Shown here: in pieces, positions 1 to 7,060 of the stretch
Layout of the letters: every line of letters begins with the position of its first letter
Numbering within the stretch: the stretch's first letter is position 1
Source: CBDBKE01 sp965218055
GTDB lineage: Bacteria > Acidobacteriota > Terriglobia > JAJPHL01 > JAPKYU01
NCBI GenBank assembly: GCA_965218055.1
Contig: CBDCKA010000001.1
Span: 62,001 to 126,000 of the forward strand
DNA length: 64,000 nt
Direction: 5' to 3'
The notes under the pieces: generated by a model
Seen by the model: only the letters and a program-made list of their open reading frames with translations
Databases searched by the model: none
Told to the model about the DNA's origin: nothing
Made by a program: the position numbers and the translations under genes

Positions 1-948
1 CCCCGCGGCCGCGGGGAAGGTCAGAATCCATGCGGTCACCACCTCGCGGGCTACCCTCCACCGCACCGCGGTCCAGCGGTGGAGGGAGCCGACTCCCATG
101 ATGGAGGTGTTAATCGTGTGCGTGGTGCTGAGCGGGATAGCCAGGACAGTTGCCAGCATGATACAGAGGCCGGCCCCGGTTTCGGCGGCAAACCCCTGGA
201 CCGGCTTCAAGCGGGTCATGCGGCTGCCCATGGTATGGATGATACGCCAGCCGCCGACCGCGGTGCCCACGCCCATGGTGGATGCGCAGAGCAGAATCAC
301 CCAGAACTTCACTTCGAATTCCGGCAGAATACCGCCCAGGACCAGAGCCAGCGAAAACGTTCCGATGAACTTCTGGCCGTCGTTACTGCCGTGGCCGAAC
401 GCCATCAGTGCCGCCGAAAACATCTGCAGGCGTCCAAAATAGCGGGTGATCTTGTCGGGGCGCGCCTTCCGAAACAGCCAGGAGATCGCCAGCATGATCA
501 GGAACCCGCCGCCGAATCCCAGGAAGGTGGAAAAGATGATCCCCTGGCCGACCTTGATCCAGCCCTCGCTGAGCAGAGCCTCCCAGCCGGCAGTAGCCAG
601 CGCGGCGCCAGCCAGTCCGGACACCAGCGCGTGCGTTTCGCTGGTCGGCAGGCCATATTTCCACGCCACCGTGCTCCACACCACAATGCCGATCATCGCC
701 GCGCCTACGGTGTGGATGTTGATGACGCCCGCATCCACGATGCCCTTCCCGATGGTGAAGGCCACGGCGGTTCCCCACATGGCTCCCAACAGGTTCATGA
801 CAGCGGCCATGATGACTGCCCGTAGGGGGGACAGGACGCGGGTGGCCACCACCGTGGCGATGGCATTGGGTGAGTCGGTCCAGCCGTTGACAAACTCAGC
901 CGCCAGGATCAGCAGCAGCCAGGGCGCAAGGCGGATCCACTCATCCAT
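1..948 (-). CDS. pit: PiT-family inorganic phosphate transporter (3' end outside window)
   Basis: Low-affinity phosphate permease of the inner membrane. The reading frame runs open from an ATG at 948 to the window edge, so about 316 residues are visible and the C-terminus is missing. Two PiT signature repeats are visible: FVNGWTDSPNAIATVV near residue 18 and FGHGSNDGQKFIG near residue 180. They are separated by strongly hydrophobic helices, as expected for the internally duplicated family. An in-frame TGA at 952-954 makes 948 the most upstream possible start. The DUF47 gene lies 162 bases upstream on the same strand, the usual partner of PiT transporters, and a PhoB-type regulator precedes that. 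The start codon sits inside a three-copy 11-bp direct repeat. Confidence 0.93.
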   Translation of the reverse strand, partial: MDEWIRLAPWLLLILAAEFVNGWTDSPNAIATVVATRVLSPLRAVIMAAVMNLLGAMWGTAVAFTIGKGIVDAGVINIHTVGAAMIGIVVWSTVAWKYGLPTSETHALVSGLAGAALATAGWEALLSEGWIKVGQGIIFSTFLGFGGGFLIMLAISWLFRKARPDKITRYFGRLQMFSAALMAFGHGSNDGQKFIGTFSLALVLGGILPEFEVKFWVILLCASTMGVGTAVGGWRIIHTMGSRMTRLKPVQGFAAETGAGLCIMLATVLAIPLSTTHTINTSIMGVGSLHRWTAVRWRVAREVVTAWILTFPAAAG

Positions 949-972
949 AGGTCATCCATAGGTCATCCATAG
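940..972. repeat. Three 11-bp tandem direct repeats over the PiT start
   Basis: The unit GTCATCCATAG occurs three times in a row, with one mismatch in the first copy. Each copy supplies an ATG on the minus strand, in three different frames; only the copy at 948 opens the transporter frame. One unit equals one helical turn, as in direct-repeat operators of PhoB/OmpR-type regulators, but the sequence does not resemble the enterobacterial Pho box. Function is unproven. Confidence 0.7.
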
Positions 973-1110
973 GCAATCTGGTGAAGAACAATAGGCGACG
1001 ACAGACGGGCCGAGGCTTGGCAGCCCCCGATGAGGTCGAACCTCAACCGGAACACGATGGTTTTGCTGGCCCGCAACAGCCGCTGAAGCATAGCGTAGGA
1101 GGTGCAGGGT

Positions 1111-1731
1111 TCAAGTGCTCTTCAGGACAATCGTTTCCAAAACGTCAGACACGTCCTCGGCCTTATCTACGGCTGCTTCCAGCACTTCGTAGATTTCCTT
1201 CCACTTGATCAGCGTGATGGGGTCACGCTCTTCCTCAAACAGTTGGGCAATGGCGGCGCGGGAAACCGTATCCGCCTCGTGCTCCAGCCGGCTGACCTCC
1301 TGGCAATGATCGAGGATTTTTTCGCCCTTATCCAGGATGTGAGGCACGGCCTCCAGCAATTCAGCGGCGGCGCGTTTCACAATGCGAGCCAGTTCGATGC
1401 CGGCCGGGCGGATGTCGTGAATCTTGAACAGCACCATGCGAGTGGAAACGGCGTCAATCAGGTCCAGCACGTCGTCCAGCCGGGACGACAAGGCGTGGAT
1501 ATCCTCGCGGTCGAACGGGGTGATAAAAGTCTGGTTGAGTCGGCGGATGATATCGTGGGTCATCGTGTCGCCGCGGTGCTCCAGCTTTTTGATCTCGTCG
1601 GCCAGGTCGCGCAGGTCGTGGTCGGCCCCTTCCATCATCTTCAGCAGCACCTGAGCGGCCTCGTGCAGCACACCCGCCTGCTCGGCGAACAGGTCAAAGA
1701 ACTTCTCTTCCTTTGGGAGAATGCGAACCAT
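1111..1731 (-). CDS. DUF47 / PhoU-like phosphate transport regulator
   Basis: A 206-residue, mostly alpha-helical protein of the DUF47 family (YkaA/Pit accessory protein), distantly related to PhoU. Proteins of this family are commonly encoded next to PiT permeases and are thought to modulate phosphate or metal-phosphate uptake in the cytoplasm. Visible family features are the N-terminal FFDLFAEQAGVLHEAA segment and the acidic LEHRGDTMTHDI and LEHEADTVSRAAI helices, which resemble the metal-binding E-x-x-x-D motifs of PhoU bundles. The length is normal for the family. An AGGA box lies four bases before the ATG at 1731. Co-direction with the permease suggests one transcription unit. Confidence 0.92.
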   Translation of the reverse strand: MVRILPKEEKFFDLFAEQAGVLHEAAQVLLKMMEGADHDLRDLADEIKKLEHRGDTMTHDIIRRLNQTFITPFDREDIHALSSRLDDVLDLIDAVSTRMVLFKIHDIRPAGIELARIVKRAAAELLEAVPHILDKGEKILDHCQEVSRLEHEADTVSRAAIAQLFEEERDPITLIKWKEIYEVLEAAVDKAEDVSDVLETIVLKST

Positions 1732-1752
1732 AAATCCTCTTTACAATGGCAA

Positions 1753-1782
1753 AATATGGCGCAGTCGGCTTTCCCCAGTCAA
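1753..1782 (-). promoter_or_regulatory. Possible sigma-70 promoter of the DUF47-PiT unit
   Basis: On the minus strand a TTGACT (1782-1777) is followed after 18 bases by CATATT (1758-1753), 22 bases before the DUF47 start codon. The match to -35/-10 consensus is fair, but this is only a by-eye call. Confidence 0.35.
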
Positions 1783-1808
1783 CCGTGCAAAGGGGGAGGC
1801 CTTCCGAG

Positions 1809-2552
1809 CTAGCCCAGCGCCCGCTTGGAACTTCCCTGGTACTCCGCGCCCGCCACCTCAAACCTGTAGCCAAAGCCGCGAACGGTGTGCAGGTAGGCCG
1901 GCCGCTCGGGGTCGGCTTCCACCTTTTCCCGGAGGCGCCGCATGTAGACATCCACCGAGCGTGGCGTGACAAAGCGGGTGTCACGCCAGACCGCATCCAG
2001 CAGGTCGTCTCGAGAGAAGACACGTCCGGGGTGAGTGGCCAGGTACTCCAACAGCCGGAACTCAGTGGCACTCAGCTCCACGAGCCGGCTGCGCACCACG
2101 ACCTTCTTGGCCACCGCGTCAATTTCCATCTCGCCGACGCGCAGCTTCTTCTCGCGGCTCGCGGTGGCCGTGCGGCGCAGCACCGCCCGCACCCGGGCCA
2201 CCAGCTCACGCGGGCTGAACGGCTTTACTACGTAGTCGTCTGCGCCGAGTTCCAGTCCCACTACCCGATCGGCCTCATCCGAGCGAGCAGTGACGAAGAT
2301 GATGGGCACGGTGGCCAGCGACGGGTGGTTGCGGAACTGGCGGCACAGGTCCAAGCCGCTGCGGTCCGGCAGCATAATGTCCAGCAAGAACAACCCTGGA
2401 GGGGCTTTCAGGGCTGCCTGAAGAGCCTCGTTCGCCCTGTGGAATACCCTGACGGCGTAGTTCTCTTTCTGTAGGTGGAAGCGGATCAGCTCGGCGATGT
2501 CGGACTCGTCTTCGACCACGAAAATGCGATGTGGCACGTCTTGATTGTACAC
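1809..2552 (-). CDS. PhoB/OmpR-family response regulator
   Basis: Two-component response regulator of 247 residues. The receiver domain (about residues 8-125) has the acidic pair in VVEDESD, the phosphoacceptor Asp58 in LFLLDIMLPD, the switch Thr in FVTARSD and the conserved Lys in VKPFSPREL. The C-terminal winged-helix domain (about 145-240) ends with the usual YLHTVRGFGYRFE signature. The start is a GTG at 2552; an in-frame GTG five codons later is an alternative. No histidine kinase gene is adjacent. Its position upstream of DUF47 and PiT makes a phosphate-responsive, PhoB-like role likely, but the regulon is inferred from context only, so no symbol is assigned. Confidence 0.93.
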   Translation of the reverse strand: MYNQDVPHRIFVVEDESDIAELIRFHLQKENYAVRVFHRANEALQAALKAPPGLFLLDIMLPDRSGLDLCRQFRNHPSLATVPIIFVTARSDEADRVVGLELGADDYVVKPFSPRELVARVRAVLRRTATASREKKLRVGEMEIDAVAKKVVVRSRLVELSATEFRLLEYLATHPGRVFSRDDLLDAVWRDTRFVTPRSVDVYMRRLREKVEADPERPAYLHTVRGFGYRFEVAGAEYQGSSKRALG

Positions 2553-2559
2553 CAGTCCG

Positions 2560-2603
2560 GCTTGCCGGCTGCTTGCCGCCTGCTTGTCGCCTGCCTGCCA
2601 ACT
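2560..2603. repeat. Four 11-bp tandem repeats upstream of the response regulator
   Basis: Four consecutive 11-bp units (GCTTGCCGGCT, GCTTGCCGCCT, GCTTGTCGCCT, GCCTGCCAACT) start eight bases upstream of the response regulator start codon. The 11-bp period matches direct-repeat spacing used by PhoB/OmpR-type regulators, so autoregulation is possible. Simple slippage repeats are the alternative. Confidence 0.6.
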
Positions 2604-2646
2604 GATCCAGACCGGCGGTCAGCGACCGCTCCGTCGCCGAGCCCGA

Positions 2647-3324
2647 TTAACGGATTCTCGAGCGCGCGTCTTCCAGCACGCGCCGCGCCCGGCTTGGGTT
2701 GAAGATGCCGCACGCGCAGAAGCGCGCCATATACGCGCAGGCCTGCTCTGGCGTCCGCCGGTCCTCACGCACCCAGTCAATCATCTTTTTGGCCAGGTTG
2801 AAGGAAACCATCCCGTGGCCGCACATGGTCGAGAGCTCCAACACGTGCCGACTGGGGAGCCGGTCAAGCTGTCCCTGGAAACCGAGTGAGTACTCGACGC
2901 TGTGGCGGGTCACGCCGGCGGTGTGGCAGCAAACCTGCGCGCCCTCCACCGAGGTGCTGACATTCACCGAAATGCCCAGGTCCCGCTGCTTCACCTCGGC
3001 CACAAACTTTTCTGCTGCTTCTCGATTGTCGAACACGACGGCCACTGTAGTGGGCCCATCCACGGCATGAATCACCTTGTCAAAACTTTTCCTCGCCTTC
3101 CGGCGCCAGTGCACGCTGGGTTTCAAGTCGATGGCGGGTTCAAACAGGGCGCCATACCGGGCATTGCCCATATTCACCGGCTTGTAATTGACCGCCAGAC
3201 GAAGAAAGGTGCGCAGCTTCTCTGCGCAGCCCTGGTCATTACGGCCTCGGCTGGGAACGGCGAAGACGATGTAGTCGTCCCGAAACGTTTCTGCTTCGCC
3301 GTAGCGGTGCAGGGTGTTGGTCAT
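2647..3324 (-). CDS. Conserved Cys/His-rich protein, function unknown
   Basis: A 225-residue cytoplasmic protein with no signal peptide or membrane segment; I do not recognise a characterised family. The N-terminal half is alpha/beta-like, with VIHAVDGPTTVAVVFDN near residue 90. The C-terminal half is rich in Cys and His: VCCHTAGVTRH near 130, MCGHGM near 167, and ACAYMARFCACGIFN near 195, enough ligands for a metal or Fe-S site. Its ATG overlaps the last four bases of the upstream 4Fe-4S gene (ATGA), so the two are translationally coupled and probably act together. A role in redox chemistry with that protein is inference from ligands and context. Confidence 0.8.
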   Translation of the reverse strand: MTNTLHRYGEAETFRDDYIVFAVPSRGRNDQGCAEKLRTFLRLAVNYKPVNMGNARYGALFEPAIDLKPSVHWRRKARKSFDKVIHAVDGPTTVAVVFDNREAAEKFVAEVKQRDLGISVNVSTSVEGAQVCCHTAGVTRHSVEYSLGFQGQLDRLPSRHVLELSTMCGHGMVSFNLAKKMIDWVREDRRTPEQACAYMARFCACGIFNPSRARRVLEDARSRIR

Positions 3325-4166
3325 GGCCTTACCCCGGGCGTCTCGGTTCGCGGATCTGCGGCCGGCTGGGCCGCTCGCCCCAACCCAAGGTTGGTCTTGG
3401 CGCGGTGCAGGAGGTACCCTTTTTCAACCAGCAGTGGCGCCAGGTGCGGGTCTTCTCCCTCCTCATCGCAGCGGGTGGCGACGCCCACCGATACGATCGT
3501 CTCAAGCCGCTCGGCCACAGCGGCGATCATGTCCAGCACCTGGGGCACCTGCTCGATTGCGCACTTCAATTCGACGATGGCCGACAGGATTTTCTCCTCC
3601 AGGATGTCGCTGCGAATTAGCCCCTTGCCTGGGTCACTCATCAGGGACGTGACCGGATTCCGCTTTTCGAACTGGGCGCCCAGCGCGGCCAGCGCCTCCG
3701 TCATCTGCTGGATTTGACCGAAGCGCACACCCACCCCGGGGCGGCCGAATTCCACTGTGAATCCGGCCTCGCCCAGCTGGACGCGACCGGTGACGTCGTT
3801 GGTCTTCACCTCCTCGGTGCCGCGCCCGTGCACCCCGGTGCTCTCGTGAGGCCCCTGGGGGTCGCTGAAAGCGCGGCGCACGATGCGCGGCCAGACGAGT
3901 TCGTCGGGGGCAAACGCGGCGGTGGGGCAAACGTCCGGCTCCGGTTCAAAGCGCAGGCGGAACACACCCAGCACCTTGCGAATGGTGCGCACCAGGACCG
4001 GGTTGAGGTGCTCCTGGCTCATGCCGCGGAAGCAAGCGTAGCACTCAACGCACTCATCGCCGTTGATGGTGGCGCGGCCAATCTGCGGGTCAATGTAAAT
4101 CGCCCCCATCGGACACACCGCTATGCAGTTGCCGCACGTCACACATTTCTTGGGATCAATTCGCAT
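3321..4166 (-). CDS. 4Fe-4S dicluster-type ferredoxin-domain protein, function unknown
   Basis: The 281-residue product begins with a bacterial ferredoxin motif, CVTCGNCIAVCPMGAI (about residues 8-23), a canonical CxxCxxCxxxCP binding one 4Fe-4S cluster. A second half-motif, CVECYACFRG, follows near residue 39, with a later Cys-Pro in DVCPTAAF near residue 79. The remaining 200 residues resemble no domain I can name. They contain VEFGRPGVGVRFGQIQ near 140 and a helical C-terminal half. The stop overlaps the start of the Cys/His-rich gene. A small electron-transfer or Fe-S sensing partner is plausible, but unproven. Confidence 0.82.
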   Translation of the reverse strand: MRIDPKKCVTCGNCIAVCPMGAIYIDPQIGRATINGDECVECYACFRGMSQEHLNPVLVRTIRKVLGVFRLRFEPEPDVCPTAAFAPDELVWPRIVRRAFSDPQGPHESTGVHGRGTEEVKTNDVTGRVQLGEAGFTVEFGRPGVGVRFGQIQQMTEALAALGAQFEKRNPVTSLMSDPGKGLIRSDILEEKILSAIVELKCAIEQVPQVLDMIAAVAERLETIVSVGVATRCDEEGEDPHLAPLLVEKGYLLHRAKTNLGLGRAAQPAADPRTETPGVRP

Positions 4167-4302
4167 GCGCCACGACTGTCGCGCGAAGCAATCTTCTGCC
4201 AGGATTCTATCATCCGGGTCAAAGAACGCCAGTCGTGTGGCGGCAAACTTGCCTGCAGGAACAGACCTCTGTCGCTGTCAGGACAGGCCCGGAGGCCTCT
4301 CG

Positions 4303-4695
4303 CTACAACAGGGCGCCGCGGGCGAGCTGCTCCACTAATTCTCGGTCGGCGGGAAGGAAGTCAAATTTTGGGAGCTCGTTTCGGGGCACCCAGCGGATTT
4401 CCGCAAACTGGTGGTTTTGCGGCTCACCGCGAAATTCCGTCACCTGGAAGAAGACCAGCAGGATGGGGCGGCGGCCGGGATACTCATAGGAGAAGCGGCA
4501 GACCTCCGGGCCGATGTCGGCGTCCAGGTCCAGTTCTTCCCGAAGCTCGCGGCGCAGGCCGGCCGCCGGCTCCTCGCCGTCCTCAATCTTGCCACCGGCA
4601 AACTCCCACTTCAGCGGCAGGAACTGATCGGCACGGCGCCGGCAGATGAGGAACTCCTCGCCACGCATGATCAGAGCTGCCGCGACTGTGTTCAT
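4303..4695 (-). CDS. mutT: MutT-type Nudix hydrolase
   Basis: A 130-residue Nudix protein with a complete Nudix box, GGKIEDGEEPAAGLRRELREEL (about residues 35-56), matching GX5EX7REUXEEXGU except the terminal Gly-x. The N-terminal AAALIMRGEEFLICRRR strand and the FFQVTEF strand fit the 8-oxo-dGTP diphosphatase group, which removes oxidised nucleotides. The length is normal. The exact substrate cannot be read from sequence, so the MutT assignment rests on size and motif. It lies between the Fe-S pair and the radical SAM gene, all on the minus strand. Confidence 0.88.
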   Translation of the reverse strand: MNTVAAALIMRGEEFLICRRRADQFLPLKWEFAGGKIEDGEEPAAGLRRELREELDLDADIGPEVCRFSYEYPGRRPILLVFFQVTEFRGEPQNHQFAEIRWVPRNELPKFDFLPADRELVEQLARGALL

Positions 4696-4744
4696 GAGGT
4701 TTCAGCGGAGACCGACGCCTACTCCGGGCTTTCCCTCACTTACG

Positions 4745-5911
4745 TCAGGTAGGCAGGGGCATGCGGAACTTTTCCAGTTCCTGCACGTCGGTTTGCGGCA
4801 GCCGTCCCAGGCGCGCCTTCAGATAGCGCCAGGGCAGGCTGAACAGCAATACGCGCGGGGCGAATTTCATGCTGTCGTGGAGGAAGCAGCTATGGGTGCA
4901 CCAGCAGTTGGCCCGGGGGATCTCGTCCACCTCGGCCCTCATCTGCGGCGAGGCCAGCACCTGAGTTAGGTTGCAGTCGAACTCCTGCACCCGCCCCAGC
5001 GACCCGCGCAGCTCGCAGACGCGAAACTCGCCGTTGTGGTCAATCACCACCGACGTGGCGCCGGCGGTGCACGGCATAGGCCAGCGGTGTGGCTCGTAGT
5101 GGCACTGCTGGTGGACGTCAAAGTGGAACTTGACCGCGCCCAGGTAGTACATGCGTGCGAACCAGCGCGGCAGCGGCGGCAGCCCGGCGAAAAGGCGGTC
5201 CGCGTACTGCTCGTGGATGGCAAACAGCCGTTGGTGCAGCGCGCGCAACTCTTCCGGTGGCAGATGCTTCAGGCGCGGATCCAGGGGGTTGCCGCGGATG
5301 ATCTCAAAGTAATGCCCGCTGGCGGCCCCGTCGCCCAGCAGCTTCAGGCCTAGCTCCACCAGCTCGCGGTAATTGTCGGTGGTAATCACCGAGACCACGT
5401 TGCGGCGCAAACGGCGCACGCCGCGATAGTTGCGCTCCACCAGGGCCATTGTCTCCAGGGTGCGCTCGAAGTTGCGCGGGACCCCGCGCAGGGTGTCGTG
5501 GGTATTGGCCAGGCCGTCGAGGGAAAAATTCAGGTCAATGCTAAGGTTCGGGTTGTCTTCGAGCACCTGCCCCACCACTTGATCAATCCTGCGCGCCAGC
5601 AGGCCGTTGGTGGGTAGGTTCACGTTGACGACGCCATTGTTGCGGGCGAACAGGGTGATGACATCGGCCAGCTCCGGGCGCAGGAATGGCTCGCCGCCCG
5701 AGAGCCACAGCTTGCGGAAGGGGGGCGCGGAGCGTGAGAGCGCTTCGATTTGCTCGAAGCTCAGGTCCTGGTTCTTGTTCAGATTGTCCCAGTAGAAGCA
5801 GGTCTGGCAGACGGAATTGCAGCGTGAGGTGACAAACAGGAACAGCGACTCGAACTGCGGTCGCCGATTGATTTTCTTCACGGCCTGCCAGTATTCTCGG
5901 ATGGCTGGCAC
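4745..5911 (-). CDS. Radical SAM protein with SPASM-like C-terminus
   Basis: A 388-residue radical SAM enzyme. The cluster-binding motif CNSVCQTCFYW (CxxxCxxC) is near residue 32, followed by a Gly-rich SAM-contact strand, LWLSGGEPFLRPEL, near residue 68. The C-terminal region carries clustered cysteines (MPCTAGATS, FRVCELRG, ANCWCTHSC), typical of SPASM/twitch domains that bind auxiliary Fe-S clusters. Such enzymes modify peptides, cofactors or sugars; the substrate is unknown. No obvious precursor peptide lies next to it. An IscU/NifU-like scaffold is transcribed divergently 79 bases away, which would suit cluster supply. About 60 C-terminal residues follow the last Cys cluster. Confidence 0.87.
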   Translation of the reverse strand: MPAIREYWQAVKKINRRPQFESLFLFVTSRCNSVCQTCFYWDNLNKNQDLSFEQIEALSRSAPPFRKLWLSGGEPFLRPELADVITLFARNNGVVNVNLPTNGLLARRIDQVVGQVLEDNPNLSIDLNFSLDGLANTHDTLRGVPRNFERTLETMALVERNYRGVRRLRRNVVSVITTDNYRELVELGLKLLGDGAASGHYFEIIRGNPLDPRLKHLPPEELRALHQRLFAIHEQYADRLFAGLPPLPRWFARMYYLGAVKFHFDVHQQCHYEPHRWPMPCTAGATSVVIDHNGEFRVCELRGSLGRVQEFDCNLTQVLASPQMRAEVDEIPRANCWCTHSCFLHDSMKFAPRVLLFSLPWRYLKARLGRLPQTDVQELEKFRMPLPT

Positions 5912-5954
5912 CAGCGCATTGTGTCATGCGTCCGGGTGCCTGTAAAGGGACCTG

Positions 5955-5982
5955 CCAGGTACCTGTGAAGCCAGGTACCTGT
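5955..5982. promoter_or_regulatory. Two identical palindromic sites in a divergent promoter region
   Basis: CCAGGTACCTGT occurs at 5955-5966 and again at 5971-5982, 16 bases apart. Each copy contains the perfect 10-bp palindrome CAGGTACCTG. A related sequence, GCCTGTAAAGGGA, sits just before them at 5938-5950. They occupy the 79-bp gap between the divergent radical SAM and IscU/NifU-like genes, a natural operator position. Confidence 0.45.
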
Positions 5983-5990
5983 AAGGGAAG

Positions 5991-6353
5991 ATGCACCACC
6001 CACTGCTGCTGGAACATTTCCGCGACCCGCGCAACGCCGGCGAACTGGAAACGCCCGACGCCGTAGTTGAGGTTTTTAATCCGGTTTGCGGCGACATCCT
6101 CAAGCTATGGGTGAAGGTGGAAAATGAGCGGGTCGCAGCCATCCGCTTCAAGTGCCGCGGCTGCGTGGCGGCGATGGCCTGTGGCTCGGCGCTCACCGAG
6201 TTGGTCAGCGGCCAGCCGCTGGCTGAGGTGGCCGAGATCACCACCATGGCGGTCGAAGAGGCGGTGGGCAAGCTGGAGACGGCCAGCAAACACGCCGCGG
6301 TGCTGGCCGTGGACGCCTGGCGCGCCCTGCTAAAAAGGCTAGGGGGAATCTAG
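5991..6353 (+). CDS. IscU/NifU-like iron-sulfur cluster scaffold
   Basis: A 120-residue Fe-S scaffold domain. The three conserved cysteines are visible in FNPVCGD (near residue 34), KCRGCVAAMACGS (near 55-63), and the conserved Asp follows the first Cys. The N-terminal LEHFRDPRNAGEL is the classic IscU/SufU opening. The protein assembles transient clusters in the cytoplasm for transfer to apo-proteins. It stands alone, without iscS, hscA or sufBCD nearby. It lies divergent to the radical SAM gene and near the ferredoxin-type protein. The 12-bp palindromic sites directly upstream could control it. Confidence 0.9.
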   Translation: MHHPLLLEHFRDPRNAGELETPDAVVEVFNPVCGDILKLWVKVENERVAAIRFKCRGCVAAMACGSALTELVSGQPLAEVAEITTMAVEEAVGKLETASKHAAVLAVDAWRALLKRLGGI

Positions 6354-6417
6354 GGCCCTGATGCCTTGATGTCGCTAAGGAAGGCGATAGCATGTCTGGA
6401 GCAGGCCAAACGAAATC

Positions 6418-7026
6418 ATGGCTGACCGTTTCTACCTGAGTCTCTGGCTAGAGGAGCACCAGGAAACACGGATGCTGGAACGCTTCCGCGTGCTGCTGGA
6501 GGCGTTCCCTCACTCTGAGGTGCGCCCTGGGGTGCAAGCCCTGCGGGTGCATCCTCTCAACTGGACCGAGCCCCTTGTCGTGGACCACACGTTCCGAGAG
6601 GGCGCTGAGATCGGCGAGGCGCTGGCGCTGGCCGCTGAGTTCACGCACGGCGATTATGCCTACGAAGCTTCCATGTTCTGGGACCTTTGGGTGTTCCAGA
6701 CCAACGGGGGCCCGGCGGCCTGGAGGAGGGTGCCGCGCCCGGTCACACTGTTTTGCTACGGTCCCGATTTTGAGGACGGGCAAGCCGACCGCGGGCACCT
6801 GGAAGTGGATTTCGGTCTGGACACGCCCTTCCGCGCCGACCAGGACATTCCCGATGCCCAGGCGCGCATGCTAACGGGCGACTATCGCCAGCGCCTCCAG
6901 GAAAACCTCGTCAAGCTCCTGGAGTTCGTCCAGCAATTAGAGAAACGGATGCCGGTCGAGAAACGCCTGCTGTGGACCGAGTCGGGGGAGAACCTCGCCG
7001 AGATGATCCGCAAGAGTCTTGGCTGA
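6418..7026 (+). CDS. Conserved hypothetical protein
   Basis: A 202-residue soluble protein that I do not recognise. It has no signal peptide, transmembrane segment or metal motif. Noticeable features are an aromatic-rich centre (YEASMFWDLWVF near residue 85), the segment HLEVDFGLDTPF near 126, and a helical C-terminus (about 160-202). Codon use matches its neighbours, and the frame is well filled, so it is very likely a real gene. It starts 64 bases after the scaffold gene and converges on pgk, with a 34-base gap. No function is proposed. Confidence 0.75.
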   Translation: MADRFYLSLWLEEHQETRMLERFRVLLEAFPHSEVRPGVQALRVHPLNWTEPLVVDHTFREGAEIGEALALAAEFTHGDYAYEASMFWDLWVFQTNGGPAAWRRVPRPVTLFCYGPDFEDGQADRGHLEVDFGLDTPFRADQDIPDAQARMLTGDYRQRLQENLVKLLEFVQQLEKRMPVEKRLLWTESGENLAEMIRKSLG

Positions 7027-7060
7027 AGGCAAAGCCGCGGTGGCAACCTGCGAGTATTCG

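Noticed and set aside
383..778. 131-codon minus-strand frame inside the PiT gene
   Set aside because: Out-of-frame Arg/His-rich shadow; the PiT motifs are in another frame of the same strand.
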